Source of the DNA: Eutreptiella sp. 'Long Island Sound 2002'
Taxonomy: Eukaryota; Euglenozoa; Euglenophyceae; Eutreptiales; Eutreptiaceae
Direction of reading: 5' to 3'
Length of the DNA stretch: 64,000 nt
Assembly: GCA_964036045.1 (NCBI GenBank)
Contig: OZ038387.1
Location: forward strand, 58,870,427 to 58,934,426
Made by a program: the position numbers and the translations under genes. Under the pieces are notes generated by a model. The model was not told where the DNA came from, searched no databases, and was given only the letters and a program-made list of their open reading frames with translations. Positions 1 to 10,975 of the stretch are shown in pieces (position 1 is the stretch's first letter; each line of letters starts with the position of its first letter).

Positions 1-126
1 CAAGTCATCCAGGGGCTCCGTTGACACAACCAAAACACGGACCCACAGAGGGTCAGAATGAGCAGTGGCGAGAGGCCAATAGGCACCGCCAAAGGCAAAC
101 AACCTAATACCAAGGCCTTGTGCCAG
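1..126 (+). repeat. Dispersed repeat, copy 1 of a pair
   Basis: This stretch matches 26254-26381 in the same orientation over almost its whole length, with scattered substitutions and a 3-base indel (ACACGG here, ACACGTTCGG there). It is probably truncated by the window edge. It ends about 50 bases before the splice acceptor of the first visible coding exon, so it lies in an intron. No coding function is visible. Confidence 0.85.
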
Positions 127-178
127 CCCCGCCCCCCGCCCCCAGGCTGCCCGCAGTCGTCCTTCCCATCGCCTGCAG

Positions 179-3100
179 TTGCACACGGTACTACGACGGC
201 TGCAAAACCCACGACGCCAAGGACGGGCAGATCACCAGCGACAACAATAACAACGATGACAACGATGACAATGATGACTCGTGCACTCCGTCCCAGGACG
301 TCGGGTACTGCACGCGGCACCAGTTCCCCGCGCAGAACTGCAGCATTTGGTGGGACGGCTGCAAGTGGTGCCAGCGCCTGGAGCGGAGGCCCCAGCTCGT
401 GACCTGCGTGCGCACGGCCTGCACGTCTGCCGCCGATGCCATGGAGCCCAAGTGCTACAGAGCGCACGGGAATGGCAGCGGCGGTAAGGCCTGCGCTCTG
501 TACTTCGATGACTGCAACATGTGTCGGCAGTGCGAAGATGAACAGCAGGTGCTGCGGCCGGCACTCGGAGGGAGGCGGATCGGAGGTAGTCTTGAGGCGG
601 GAGGTGGTATGGACCAGAGGTGGTGCGGCTGTTGCGGAGGAGTAGGAACTGGAGCTGCTCCACACACAGGGGGACCCGGGTTTTGACTTCCGGGAGGGGG
701 GGGGTCGATAGAGCGCCGAAAAATGGGGGGGGGGGTCGGGAAAAGGGCTCAATTGACAGGACCATTAATCAGTTTAGGGTTAGAAAATGGTCAAAAAAAA
801 TTCGCAAAATTCGCAAAATGATGACTTTTCTGAAACCCCCCTCGACGCGCTGATTCCAAAAATCCCATTTTCATTTTTCCTGATTTTTGGGCCCAGGTCA
901 CCCCTGGGGCCTGGGGGTCTGTCTCGGTAGGATTTTTGGAGGCCCGTCAATTGAGCCCTTTTTTGGGGAGGGGGGGGCTAGCCAGAGGGCTCTATCGACC
1001 CCCCCCCCCCCCCCGGAAACGAAAGCCCGCGCTCCCCAGGGATCGAACCCAGCTGCCTGTCATTCACAGCCCGGTGCCCGAGGGATCAGAGCAGTGCCGA
1101 CCTGTGCGATACTCGGGAGGTGGGGCATCCATTTCCCACGCAGTGCACTCACCGCAGCGTCTGGGATAGTGCACGGGTGTCTGTCTGGGAACACTGCGAG
1201 GACCGCCAAGATCCGAGCGGGGTACCCGATGGCAGGCATCCGGTGTGCCCAGACCACGGACACTCGTCAAGGAAGGCGAGAGGTGTCCCGGGGTCCCAGG
1301 TCTTAGACCTGCGTCTACAGGCGATTGGGGGAGAGGCCCATGGTACGTTCCTGCCTTCCCCCCACACACGTACCGGCACATTCGTGGGGGCGCCGGACGG
1401 TGCATTGCTGAACAATGTACTGAGTGTACTGAGTGGCAAGCCGGAGTGATTCCGGAGGCTGACGACCATCATACACAAACAGCGCCTTGTCCAAACGACA
1501 CGAGGTGCTGTTCCTGCAGGAGATCCCCCCCCAACAACACACATAACTGCCCCTCAGCACAAAGTGCATCGCGCTAAATATCTCGGTGTTGGACAGGAGC
1601 GTAAATGTCATACCAAATGGACCGGTTAGTCGGTGGCCATAGATCGAACTTGTTACACAGATGCTCAGGATGTTGTATCTGAAAATAGGGAAATGGATCA
1701 TTTCGGGATGGGTGCAGTGTACCACAATCAGCTGCACCCGCTGGGGGTGTATACAAAATGGGGGTAGGGGCGTGGGTCACCCCCCCCCCCCCCGGGTCCG
1801 TGACGATATCTCTCTGACACGTCCCATGCGGACGTGGCATGTGTGCGGGAAACACTGTAGACTGTGGCAGCTGGGGACACATCGAATTCGTTGAAAAATC
1901 TTTTTTTTTTGGGGAACTGAAAGTCGATCACTGACTGTCACTGACTGTCGCTCTTTTTTGCCCCAGTGCCTTGGGGACTGATGAGGGGCCCTCACGCATC
2001 ACACGACTTTTTCACCATTTCAACGCCGTGACGCACCGCAATGCCCGGCTCTGTCCGCTAGTCACACCGGTTGACAAGGCTGGATGTGGTTTTGTCGCCA
2101 TTCCGGGGAGTGGCCCGCCGGATTTAACCGGACATGGGTTCGGCGGACTTATCGGCTCGGCAGATTTATTGGCTTGGCGGACCTTCGGCCGGCCGGCGAG
2201 CTCCGGGGAGTCCCCTGCAGACCGGTGGGGTGCAACCGGAGTGCAGTGCCATGTGGTGTGAACGACCTGCTTTTGTTGTTCAAGGTCAGTTCAGGGTGTC
2301 GTTGAGTGAAGGGGGGCCGGGCAGGGAAGTATTACAATGGCCGTACACCGTAGGAGGAGGGGGGTCCCCCCCTCCCCCCCTGGAACCCCCCCCCCCCAGG
2401 ACCGAAGTGACCATCGTGGGAAAGAACGAAGTTTACAATGGGGAAAATCTTGTTGTGCCATTTTTGGTACTCAACTTTTTGGATCCCAAAACCGCCCCTC
2501 CTCCCCTTCTAATACCTCCCGCAGGGGGGTACACCCAGTGTTATGCACCACCCATCTGAATTTCCATGGCCCTGAGCGCTCCCTCTGCCCGTCCCTGCGA
2601 CAACAACCCTCCACCTCAGGTCTGCACCACGCGCAACTGCGGCAGCTCCAGCGGCGGCTACAGCTACAGCAGCAGCCGAAGCCGGGGCCTCAGCACGGCC
2701 AACATGTGCATCCTCGGGGGCGTCCTCGTGGCTGTCTGCCTCCTCTGCATCTTCATCATGCACTACCGCATCTCCGTCGGCCGCATGCAGGCCCGCAAAC
2801 GCTGGCAGCGCGAGCTCGTGGCGGACCCCCAGCGCTCGCGCGAGCGCAGCAGCGGCGGAGAGCCCGCCACTCTGGGGCTTCCGCTGGAGTACTCGCCGTA
2901 CATGGGGGTGCAGCCCCCCTCGACGCCCCAGAGCCAGATGTCCAACCCCCAGGCTGGTCGGACGAGCGGCTGGTCGGACGCGGGGGCGCCGGCGCCGCCC
3001 CCCACGGGGCGATGCGTCCCGGCGGACGGTGTGCCGTGCGGACAAGCCGGCGGCCAGCACGAAGGTGTGGGCGGAGGACGCGCGTTGGTGGGAGGGCGTG

Positions 3101-5932
3101 GGGGTCTGGGGGGGGGTCAGCGGGAGGTATGGGTCCCAGTCCCCTCCGGCGTCCCCGGCGAAGAGGTACCGTTTGGTTGTCCGGAGCCCACTTGCCGGGG
3201 CAACACGGGAAAGCGTATGTAGCGACGGCCGATGACCACAGGGGGACCCCCCCCCCCTCCCCTGAACGAAAGCCTCCCCCCCCCCCCCCAATACGAGAGC
3301 AACGCCCTCGTCGGAGCAACCGTAGGTGTTGTTTCCGCAACTTTTGGAACAGTATAAACCGAAAATAACAGACACTCCGAAACGTTGGTTGCCTGCAGCC
3401 ATGGCTCATGCCCTTGTGAGCGGGTACAATCGAGCTATAGCAACGTCCCTCCCGATGAGCTGGCTCGGCGGTGGCATCGGAGTCTCGAAGGCCACAAGGT
3501 CGGGGGTTCGGACCCGACTGGCACCAGAGGCTTGGGCTGCAGTGGGGGTCCGGCATGGTGCCACCAGGAGGACCGCATATGGATCGCACCCTGAAATCAA
3601 CGGAACACCGCAGAGCACTACCGAGCTCCCCCTGAGCGAAAAAGGCAAGGATGTTTGCGCAACTTTTGGAACCGTGAAATTGGGCCCTTCCTTTTTCTGG
3701 TGGCCCTTGATTTTCAAGTGTTTCTGTGGTTGGGGGCTGGGGATGGTAGTTTTGGGATGCCGATTTTTGTCCTGCCACCCACTGTCACCCCCTTCTTGTC
3801 CTTTGGAGGTGGAGATTGGGGCATCACCTGACAGCTATTGCATTGCTTGCGTCGCCTTGCGGCAGGCGTCAGAGCAGGACTAGGTGTTGTTTCTGTCAAA
3901 TGTTGGAATTGTAGTGTTGCTCTCGCATGGGGGGAGGGGGGGGTACCGAGAGTTTTGCTCAGTAATGTCCTGGGGAGGCTGGTGGGGGGGTTACCCCCCC
4001 CCCCCGGACCTGGATTTCACAGTGGGAAAAATGAAATTTACAAAAGGAAATATTGATTTGGGCAATTTTTGGTACACAAACTGTTGGATTTTTGGGTTCC
4101 AGATCCCCCCCCCTGCCCCGTAATTAAAACTCTGCGGGCGGCGGGGGGGGGGGGGCACTGGGTTCTTAAACCTACGGATCCGCACCTGACCCAAAGCAGT
4201 GTGGACCGAATGGGGCCCGCAGCCTGCACACACTGGCGAAGGCTGACCTTTGACCGGCATGTACCATTGACCCGGTGGAGTCCCAACCGCAAGCAGACCA
4301 GATTTTCAGTGGGAACGCAGTGGAGCACGAGGGTCCGGGGGTCGGCAGCGGGAGGGACCACAATCGGACACATGGATGGCGCGGACGGTCGGCGGACTGA
4401 TGGCCGAAGGAGTGGACAGTCGGCAGCGCACGCCACGGGGGCAGGCACGGCTGGAGGCTGATGGGGGCATTGCTACCTGACCACATGAATGCCCTCCCTT
4501 CCCTTGGGACCCCTGGGCCCAGATTCTCTTGTGGCAAAAAATGAAACGGACTCGGGCCTTTGTGTTGGTACACAAAACTTGGGGGACCCGTCGATCAACA
4601 ACCGACATCTGCACAGCAACCAACCTCCCGTTGTGGAACACCCCCGGTCCGCGGTACAGCCTGTCGAGGGCTGTGTTTAAACGGAAAAACAAATGGAACG
4701 AGGACTCTCCCCCCCCCCCCCCCCCCCCGCTCCCCCCGCGGGTCGGACAAACAGATCCCTCGATGCAAAAATCAACGTTTACAGAAGAAGACTTTTTGGG
4801 GCCGTTGTTGGTACGCAAACCCTTGGGTCCCAGACCCCTCCTGGGCTTGTCCTGCCTGGGCTTGTGGGGGCGCTAGAGGCGCCCTCTGGACATCTTGCAC
4901 AATGTGTGTCGGCGCCGAACGGCGCCTCGCTGGACGCTTCGAACAATCCGTGCCGCGGCTCCGCCGCGTGAGACGTGCCAGAGTGAATCTGGAGGGTGAC
5001 GACCATCGTAAACTTATGGCCTGGGCTTGTCCCAAGCGCAGGAAGTCTATGGACCGCATTGGTTTGGGGCCTGTTTGTGATTTTGCACCAAGTCCATGTT
5101 TTAGTTCGTGGCACTGGGCGCCAAGGGGCATTCCACAGAATGTTTCTGTCCTCCACGGGGCAGGGGCGGGGGTCATAGTGCAGTGTGGGTGCAATGCCAG
5201 GAGCTCCCCTCGAACGGCACCCCCCCAGACAAGCCCTGGGAACATGCACAGAGCTGCATCTCTTATGTCTTCACGCCCGAGTCATTTGGCAAGTTTCTGT
5301 ATGGCTGTCAACGCAGCCAGGGCTCGGTCTGAACTGCACGCGTTGTTGGCAGATGCGAGGAAATGATTGGCTGTTCGCACTCTGGAGTGGGTTTGGTGGC
5401 TTTGCGGCCACGCTCTGAACGCAACCCCTTCAGGGCCAGACCCCCGGCTGCACCCACTCCCTTTCAGGTCGGATTCAACCCCAGACCCCCCCTCAGGGAT
5501 GCATTGGAAGGGAGGAGGTACTCCCACCCCCCCCTGCCCATTTCCAGCCACCGTCCCCCTGGCAGCAAGTGCCAGGCTCAGAGGCATTTGTAACCGACAG
5601 TAACCGCCCCCAACCGCTTTGGCAACCTCCTCCAACCGCCTGTCACGCCCGCCCCTGGGGCCGCCTATGAGGCCCCTTCTCTTCTACTGCATCCCTGCCT
5701 CCCCCCTCCCCCGCGCATTGCTCACTCTTCCCTGCGCCCCTTCACAGACAGCCGCAGGACTTCCCTCGGTTCTTCGGACGAAATGGCCAGTCACGTCTCG
5801 ATGAGTTCGCTCGTGGATGTGCATTCGCAGGCCTTTGTGTCCACTGGGCAGGACCCCCCGCCAATGGACTCTATCATTTCCACGCGGCACAGCAGCATCA
5901 CAAGGGGCGATATTTACCGACCAAGCGATTGA
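179..5932 (+). CDS. Cysteine-rich single-pass membrane protein, 5' end missing
   Basis: Proposed exons are 179-548, 2620-2956 and 5748-5932, with phases that fit (1+369 bases, then 336+1, then 2+183 including the TGA at 5930-5932). Exon 1 follows CCTGCAG and ends CAG/GTGCTG. It encodes a cysteine-rich, presumably extracellular region with three related patches: YYDGCKTH, WWDGCKWC and FDDCNMCRQC. It also holds an Asn/Asp-rich run from a GAC/AAC microsatellite. Exon 2 encodes a Ser/Gly linker, one hydrophobic segment (MCILGGVLVAVCLLCIFIM), then a basic stop-transfer stretch (RMQARKRWQREL) and a proline-rich tail. Exon 3 encodes a serine-rich end. This suggests a type I receptor-like or adhesion-like protein. 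The signal peptide must lie in an exon left of the window. I do not recognise the family. The link from exon 2 to exon 3 is the weakest step because its donor, GTCGGA, is poor. Confidence 0.55.
677..1035. repeat. Inverted repeat with poly(G)/poly(C) arms
   Basis: The left arm (about 677-766) reads TCCGGGAGGGGGGGGG-TCGATAGAGC and ends in GAAAAGGGCTCAATTGAC. The right arm (about 943-1035) is its reverse complement: GTCAATTGAGCCCTTTTTT, GGGCTCTATCGACC, then a long C run and CGGAAACGAAAG. The arms flank about 175 bases of AT-richer DNA. This is the layout of a small non-autonomous element with terminal inverted repeats, or of a fold-back element. No target-site duplication was found by eye. Confidence 0.7.
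1030..1100 (-). other. tRNA-like B-box fragment
   Basis: On the minus strand the bases at 1040-1050 read GGGTTCGATCC, a very good Pol III B box in a T-arm-like context (CTGGGTTCGATCCCTGGGG). No good A box lies at the expected distance and no acceptor stem forms. It is best read as the relic of a tRNA-derived SINE next to the inverted repeat, not a tRNA gene. Confidence 0.3.
1388..1475. repeat. Dispersed repeat family (GGCGC / GACGACCATC), diverged copy
   Basis: This is a diverged copy of a family also seen at 4868-5012 and 12238-12352. Shared order: a GGGCGC block, TGC(T/A)GGACAAT, a CCGCG-containing hairpin (here degenerate), then a conserved end of the type GAGGCTGACGACCATC. Copies lie in introns or non-coding DNA. 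Confidence 0.55.
3290..3960. repeat. Repeat block with an inverted copy at 53868-54228
   Basis: Segments 3761-3840 (TTTTTGTCCTGCCACCCACT..., CACCTGACAGCTATTGCAT) and 3860-3950 (GTGTTGTTTCTGTCAAATTTG-like, GCTCTCGCATGGGG) match the reverse complement of 53868-54100. The TTGTTTCCGCAACTTTTGGAAC element occurs here near 3328 and, in part, near 3650, and is inverted near 54165-54190. The copies lie in introns of two different genes on opposite strands. Confidence 0.8.
3454..3526 (+). other. tRNA-derived sequence with A-box and B-box matches
   Basis: TGGCTCGGCGG at 3461-3471 resembles a Pol III A box and GGTTCGGACCC at 3505-3515 a B box, at tRNA-like spacing. The T arm folds as a strong hairpin (GTCGGG / CCCGAC). 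The 5' and 3' acceptor strands do not pair, so this is a tRNA pseudogene or SINE head. Confidence 0.35.
4868..5012. repeat. Dispersed repeat family (GGCGC / GACGACCATC), best copy
   Basis: This is the best-preserved copy of the family seen at 1388-1475 and 12238-12352. It contains GGCGCCGAACGGCGCC, a GCCGCGGCTCCGCCGCGTGA hairpin, and the conserved end GTGAATCTGGAGGGTGACGACCATC. The GC-rich palindromes could fold in RNA. Confidence 0.65.
5436..5645. repeat. Dispersed repeat also present at 25010-25240
   Basis: Shared features in the same order are a CAGGGATGCATTGGAAGG-like block, a GGAGGTAC plus poly(C) junction, the GGCAAGTGCCAG block, GGCATTTGTAACCGACAGTA, and CAACCGCCTGTC. A shorter related piece lies near 26750-26820. 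Both larger copies sit in proposed introns, upstream of exons at 5748 and 25275. Confidence 0.75.
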
Positions 5933-6328
5933 GTGGCCCTGGGATGCGTTGCTGAGGTTTGCGTTTGTTTGCCAGGCGCATGCATAACACTGGGCCCCCA
6001 TGACGGCTTTCCCTCTCCCTGCGACACCACCCTTGTCCACGCAACCAGGATGTGTTTCGTGCGTGTCCTACCCAATGATGGGGATGAGTGGGTAGGTGTT
6101 TGGGATTCTCTGGGCGGGTGGTGTCGGAAGAACCCCCACCCCCCCCCCCCCCGTGTTGGGGGTGAGGCCCATAACCCCCCCCACCCCCCCCATGAGGATG
6201 GGTCATTTTTTAAGTCTCAAAGTCTGGGTGGGTGGGTCTCTGAACCCCCACCCCCCGCGCTGTGGATCAGCACATCCCTCGTGTGTACGCCCAAACCTGT
6301 GCCCGCGCCTCTGCCCCTCATCTGATGC

Positions 6329-6487
6329 CTATGTCTCAGGAGACTCAGGAGAGCACTCAGTCTTTTCGTGAGGTGGGGAACAGGACCAGCTAAGCTGCTG
6401 TCTTGGCGCTCTCGCTTGTTCTCTGCTGCACATTGGCTGAAGCTGGTCGCCACGAAGTCTCGCAGGTGATGATCCTTCAGTGGGCAA
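6329..6487 (-). CDS. Possible minus-strand terminal exon, low confidence
   Basis: On the minus strand an acceptor-like GGGATTTGCAG precedes 53 codons ending in TAG. The peptide is Ser/Pro/Gln-rich and ends ECSPESPET, as a disordered C-terminus might. No partner exon was identified on the minus strand and no family is recognised. Open frames of this length arise easily by chance. Confidence 0.15.
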   Translation of the reverse strand: MPTEGSSPARLRGDQLQPMCSREQARAPRQQLSWSCSPPHEKTECSPESPET

Positions 6488-7331
6488 CTGCAAATCCCTG
6501 GGCGCGAGTGGGAGGCCGACAAGAATGGACCGTGTTCCCGGTCGTTCTGCGGTGGCCGTGGTGACCAAATCCCAGTTCCTTCCTCATCCCCTTTGTCAGG
6601 GATGGGGCAGGAGGCTCTACCCGGGGCCCAGTTCGCGAGAATGAGCCCAACTCCTGCAGCACCAACCAAATCACACGTGGAATCACGACACTTTGTCACA
6701 GACTGTCCGTAGTTTCGAGGGTGTTGCGTCGGTCTGGCATGAAAACCTCCGGCCGATTCGGTGGGATGGCATTCACCCGACAACAGAAAGGGCCCGCAGA
6801 GATCCACCGGCACTGAATGTGTGGGGCAGGCACTGCTGGCTGACTGTCAGGCGGTGACCACCAAGAGGGCAGCCCTGTCCCTTGCACGGAGCGTGCACGG
6901 GCAGGGAATCGCACAGGCGGTGGGTGCGGCTTCGAGCGCCGGCAGCTTTCCTGGCGCTCGACGGGTCGCTGGCTGCGAAGCTCCCAGCGAAACAAGCAAC
7001 ACACTGCGATGTATTATACGCCTGTGGCAACAGAAGTTCCCAGTCTCTGACAAGAGTATTTATGACCCCAGAATAGGGGGCGCACTGTGCGCTGTGCGAG
7101 AAGACCATTTTGGACCCGTTTTGCCTCATGCCCAAGGTGACCGCAGTAACTACCGTTCCCATGCACGGGACTACTCAGATCCTTGCTCAGTCCAAAAGTT
7201 CAGATAGTGAGTCAAAACAAACTACGTTTCACACTGGAAATGCCAGATTGCTGTCTGAATCTGCTGTTTTTGCCCCGTGGACGTGGCTTGGGTGGTTTTC
7301 AGGGCGGCCACGGAAAGCTGACTTATTTTGG

Positions 7332-7371
7332 GCGCTGTGCCCGCGCTGTGCCCGCGCTGTGCCCGCGCTGT
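7332..7371. repeat. 12-base tandem repeat (GCGCTGTGCCC)
   Basis: Three and a half copies of GCGCTGTGCCC-C occur in tandem. The reverse-complement word (GGGCACAGCGC, or CACAGCGC) recurs near 57118 and 57364, which suggests a recurrent short repeat. Confidence 0.8.
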
Positions 7372-7939
7372 TCAGAAACGCCGCCATAGAGTGTGAGTGT
7401 GCACACGCACCGTTCCACGGGCAGCAAAGTCATCAAAAGATCGCGCAGCTGCTCGTATGTCAGTGACGTTCACGGGTCGTCTGGTGGTGTGCAGTGCCTG
7501 CCGTGACAAGAACCCCCAGGGAATGATGTGGGGTTTGGGTTGCGGAACCCGGGGGCCACGCCCAATGCCTATTTCCCGCATTTCTGTGCCATCCGCTTTG
7601 CACGTCTGTCGCGTGGACTTCCTGCGGGTGGCAATCGACAGAGCACGGTTTGCCTGCCTGTCCGTCTCGCCTCCCCCTTGCCCCCCCTTTGGTTGCCTCC
7701 GTGCGCGTGCGTGTGCTGCCTGTTGGTGTGCAGGTGTGCGTGTACGAGTGCAGGGGGTATCCCAGTAGCTGACTCAAGCGATGATTTCGCTGTGTCCTGT
7801 CCATTCCAGCCCCCTTCAAGAAGTTCAGTGCATCCCACCAATCACCTTTCCGTCTGCATATACATGCGGCCATGGTCGCATCTGTGCCATGTCATTCGCA
7901 TGCCACACTGGGTGTGTCCAGAAGGTGAACCCAAGGAGT

Positions 7940-8105
7940 GCGTGTGTGTGTTTTCGCGGTTCCCGTTGTGTGTGTGTGCGCGCGCGCGCGCGTGTGTGGT
8001 TTTGGCCACTTCTCTTGCTCCGTTCTTGTTTCGTGGTTCTCCAACGTGTGTGTGTGTGTGTGTGTGGTGGTGGGAGAGGGTGTGTATCTGAGTGTGTTTA
8101 TGTGC
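7940..8105. repeat. TG/CG-rich microsatellite region
   Basis: Alternating TGTG, (CG)n at 7978-7991 and a pure (TG)n run at 8045-8066. Such purine-pyrimidine alternation can form Z-DNA. Long open frames here are low-complexity artefacts. Confidence 0.85.
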
Positions 8106-10440
8106 ATCTGTGTGGGTCGTGTGCATACAGTGAGCCCGCGGACTGCCGAGGTCCACTTCCCTGACTCCGGCATGTCTGCCAAATGTGTGCGCGTTTTCTC
8201 AGCCGTCACTGTTGCAGGGCTGTGTTTCAGAGACAGCACCGTCCTGGACATCGTTGGTCGGAATGGCCAGCCAATGGCGAACGGCGGTGGTCCGTGGTCA
8301 AGCGGCGGTGTTTCGAGGTACGAGTCCGATTTCGGACGACCGCTCGCCGACACGCGAGCGCGCGTCTCCACTGCCCATCCGGCTCTGGGACCCCCCCCCC
8401 CCACCCGGGCAGGGGGAAATTCTTTTGCCAATGATGTGTACCCCACTTATGTATCGTCACGACGCGCCTATCATTTTGATACCCGTATGTTGCCTCCCCC
8501 CCCTTCCCCCCTCCAAAGGGGCGTTCGGCCCACTGAGACTCGGGGTCGCGTCGCAACTTGTAAGTATGACCTAACCTCTCGACCGACCAGAGTCTTTTCG
8601 TCAAGCGTCGGTAACCGACGTCCGGTCCCGGTCGGCGTTGAGTTGGAGGCACACCGGGGGCCCGGGCAGTTGTTGTGTTTGCCTGGGGACAGCCCTGCGC
8701 CGTGTTGCTCAGGGCTCTGCGTGCCCGTCCCCCGGGGCGAGAGAGGGAGTGTCCCTTGGGGCCCGGTCCGCGAGAGGCGAGCATTGCCCCGGTCTCATGA
8801 CAAATGCGGTGAGACCGGCGGTGGCTCCACAAACCCGTTGGCGTCACGTGCCCCCCCCCCCCCCCCCACCCCCCCTTAAGTGATTTTTCTCCGGGTCTTC
8901 GGCCAATCAAAAATTATCTCAGGCAGTTTAGGTCAAAAAATTTCTTCGGCGCCTCTAACAACCCCGGGTCTCTGGGGGGGGGGGGGTCTCCCCCACAGCC
9001 CCCTCCCCCCCCTTTTGAGGAAAACTCTGGGGATGGGCCCTTTGTGTCGTATCCAAAGTGCCAGTCCGCCCGGGCCCTCAGCGACGCTTGCCCGCGCTTG
9101 CCTGCGCTGCCCAGCACCTCAGTGCCCCCCCGCTCCCCGGCCCAGCGTTGTGAAGGTCCCTTTCGTTTGGGGACCGTTGCGCCCCCGAACGGGGACCGTT
9201 GCGCCCCCGAACGGCGGTGGAGATGGACAGTGAAGGGGCCCCCACCCAAAATGGGGGCCGAACGGCGGATGTTTTTGGGGGGCGGGCAGAGTTTTGCTTG
9301 ACAACTCCGCATCTCCTGCGGTGCTGTCATGGGGTCCCAACAGAGACCCCAACAGAGCCCCGCACCCGCGATGTCGGGGGTTCGCAGACGGGGCGTCGGA
9401 GGGGTCTGGGGGGTGAACTGCCCTCCGACACGTCCCCCGGGTCTGAGACCCCCCAAACGTCATCGCAGGGGAGCACCGGCCGCGGGTGGCGGTGGGGGGC
9501 GTTGCTGAGCAGGCGCAGGCTTCGCCCGTGGGATGTTGTGGACTGGGCCGTCTGGCGCGGGGCGCCGCGGGGCGTCAGGGGGCAAGGCCCCGGTGTAAAA
9601 TGGTCCGGGGCTGTCTGGCCGGACTCGGGGTTGTCGTCTGTTCCCGGCGCACGGACAGCCCAAGAGTTCGTTCGGTGGTGCACTGAGGTCAGCCGGCGTC
9701 CCGTTGCGGCCGGGCGTACCCCGACCGGGTTCAGCCATTTTTTGGTTTTGTGGCATTACGGACCGCCTCGGCGAGGGCTGTGGTTCAGCACATCTGTCGG
9801 TTGCAAGAGCGGCAGTCCTCGCGCCCCCAAGCCCGGGCACCCCACGCCCCTCCGCCAGCGGCCAGTGCCGTGAGCACTGCACCTGCACAACTCCATCTGA
9901 CGTCCATCGTGCGGGCTGAGGCGGCCGCTTTCATGGCCCGCGCCCAGTGGTCGCAGGGGGTGTTCGCAGGCCGGCCCTGCGGGATGCCGTCCGCAAGTCG
10001 GTGTCCACCCCGAGTACTGTATGCCGTGACTTGTTCCTGCGAATCATCACGTTTCGGTTGGTGGGAGGGTTTGTTGCAGCGGAATTGGCGACCTCTGTAG
10101 TCCCCTTGGCCCCCCTCTGGCACAATAGCAGACCGAGAGTAACATACCCTTGGCGTCCTCTCTTCCCCTGATCAACACGACCCGTGTGGGAGGAGCCCCA
10201 AAAACTTAGGCTTTATGGCCAGCCCCCCCCCCCCCCAACTCCCGCCGGCTATTGGGTGCCTTCGACGCCTCTTGTGCAATGATTTTTTAGCGTTTTACGT
10301 GCTGTTGCCAAAAATCACGTTTTTGTGGTGCATAGGGCGCCATCAGGTCTGCACATCAATTTTTGGCAGTAGGAGTCCTCTCCGACCCCCCCCCCCCTCA
10401 AATCGTGTCGGGCCATTCAGATACCTGCATGGTTTCCAAC

Positions 10441-10464
10441 CACACACACACACACACACACACA
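10441..10464. repeat. (CA)12 microsatellite
   Basis: Uninterrupted CA dinucleotide run directly after CCAAC. Confidence 0.95.
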
Positions 10465-10821
10465 GATGCTGGTGTCTCTCCGTAACACAGACCCCACCCC
10501 CTGCACACAGCTCACATGCACAAGCTGTACATATTTCTCTAAACCCCCTTTCCCCCGCAGCCATTTTAGGGAGTGCACGTCACCACTCTGTCGGAGCCCT
10601 CTTCTCCCCAAAAGCTGCCCTTTTTCTTCGCAAAAGGCTACCAAGAATCTTGTGCTTGCCTGCCCTCCATTCCTGGTTCCTCGGCATGTTGCCCTCTTTG
10701 ACACGGGGGCATGTATGGAACGACAAGAGAAGCAACTAGTTGTTGCTAGGGCAGACATAAGGGCATCGTGCTCACGGAGCCACTTTGATTCTAGCCGGGT
10801 CCCCAAAAAGGGGAGGATACC

Positions 10822-10975
10822 AACGGCGGCATAACCCGTGCCGTATTTGGTCCCTAGCGCTAGCGAGGGGAGTGGCGACTTAAACCCTGCCTTATTGGGG
10901 TCCCCAAAGATACATACATAATCCTTGAGGATTGCAATGGCTGCAAAACCCCTGCCGTTTTAGGGTCCCTCAAGA
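10822..10975 (+). repeat. Degenerate minisatellite (GGCTRC-TAACCCCTGCC), three units
   Basis: Three units spaced 47 and 69 bases apart share the pattern GGC-GCATAACCCGTGCC, GGCGACTTAAACCCTGCC and GGCTGCAAAACCCCTGCC, each followed by a GGGTCCC block. The same motif occurs as four units at 60681-60875 and as a single inverted unit at 14531-14564. Confidence 0.7.

Larger units (their letters stand above)
549..2619 (+). other. Proposed intron 1 of the cysteine-rich membrane gene
   Basis: This 2.07 kb stretch starts GTGCTG and ends CCACCTCAG. It holds an inverted repeat (677-1035), a possible tRNA-derived piece, one member of a GGCGC-rich repeat family near 1388-1475, and C runs of 11 to 18 bases near 1001, 1781 and 2388. 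No coding region is supported. The first part (549-676) is GC-rich and open in one frame, so a longer exon cannot be excluded. Confidence 0.45.
2957..5747 (+). other. Proposed intron 2 of the cysteine-rich membrane gene
   Basis: This 2.8 kb stretch ends with a good acceptor (CCCCTTCACAG). It contains poly(C) runs near 3248, 3280, 3996, 4105 and 4711, a poly(G) run near 4144, a repeat with an inverted copy at 53.9-54.2 kb, a tRNA-like piece at 3454-3526, and copies of two dispersed repeat families near 4868 and 5436. A long open frame at 4560-5366 is built from these repeats and is not accepted as a gene. Confidence 0.45.

Noticed and set aside
2509-3402. 297-codon minus-strand open frame opposite the transmembrane exon
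   Set aside because: It is the GC-rich shadow of the plus-strand coding exon and crosses poly(G) runs. It has no domain features.
4560-5366. 268-codon plus-strand open frame
   Set aside because: Its sequence is made of dispersed repeats that recur at 1.4, 12.2 and 25.1 kb, plus a poly(C) run encoding Pro.
10560-10834. Possible retropepsin because of an ALFDTGA sequence near 10697
   Set aside because: Only the DTGA word is present. No second motif, flap or surrounding hydrophobic pattern exists, and the opposite strand is equally open.
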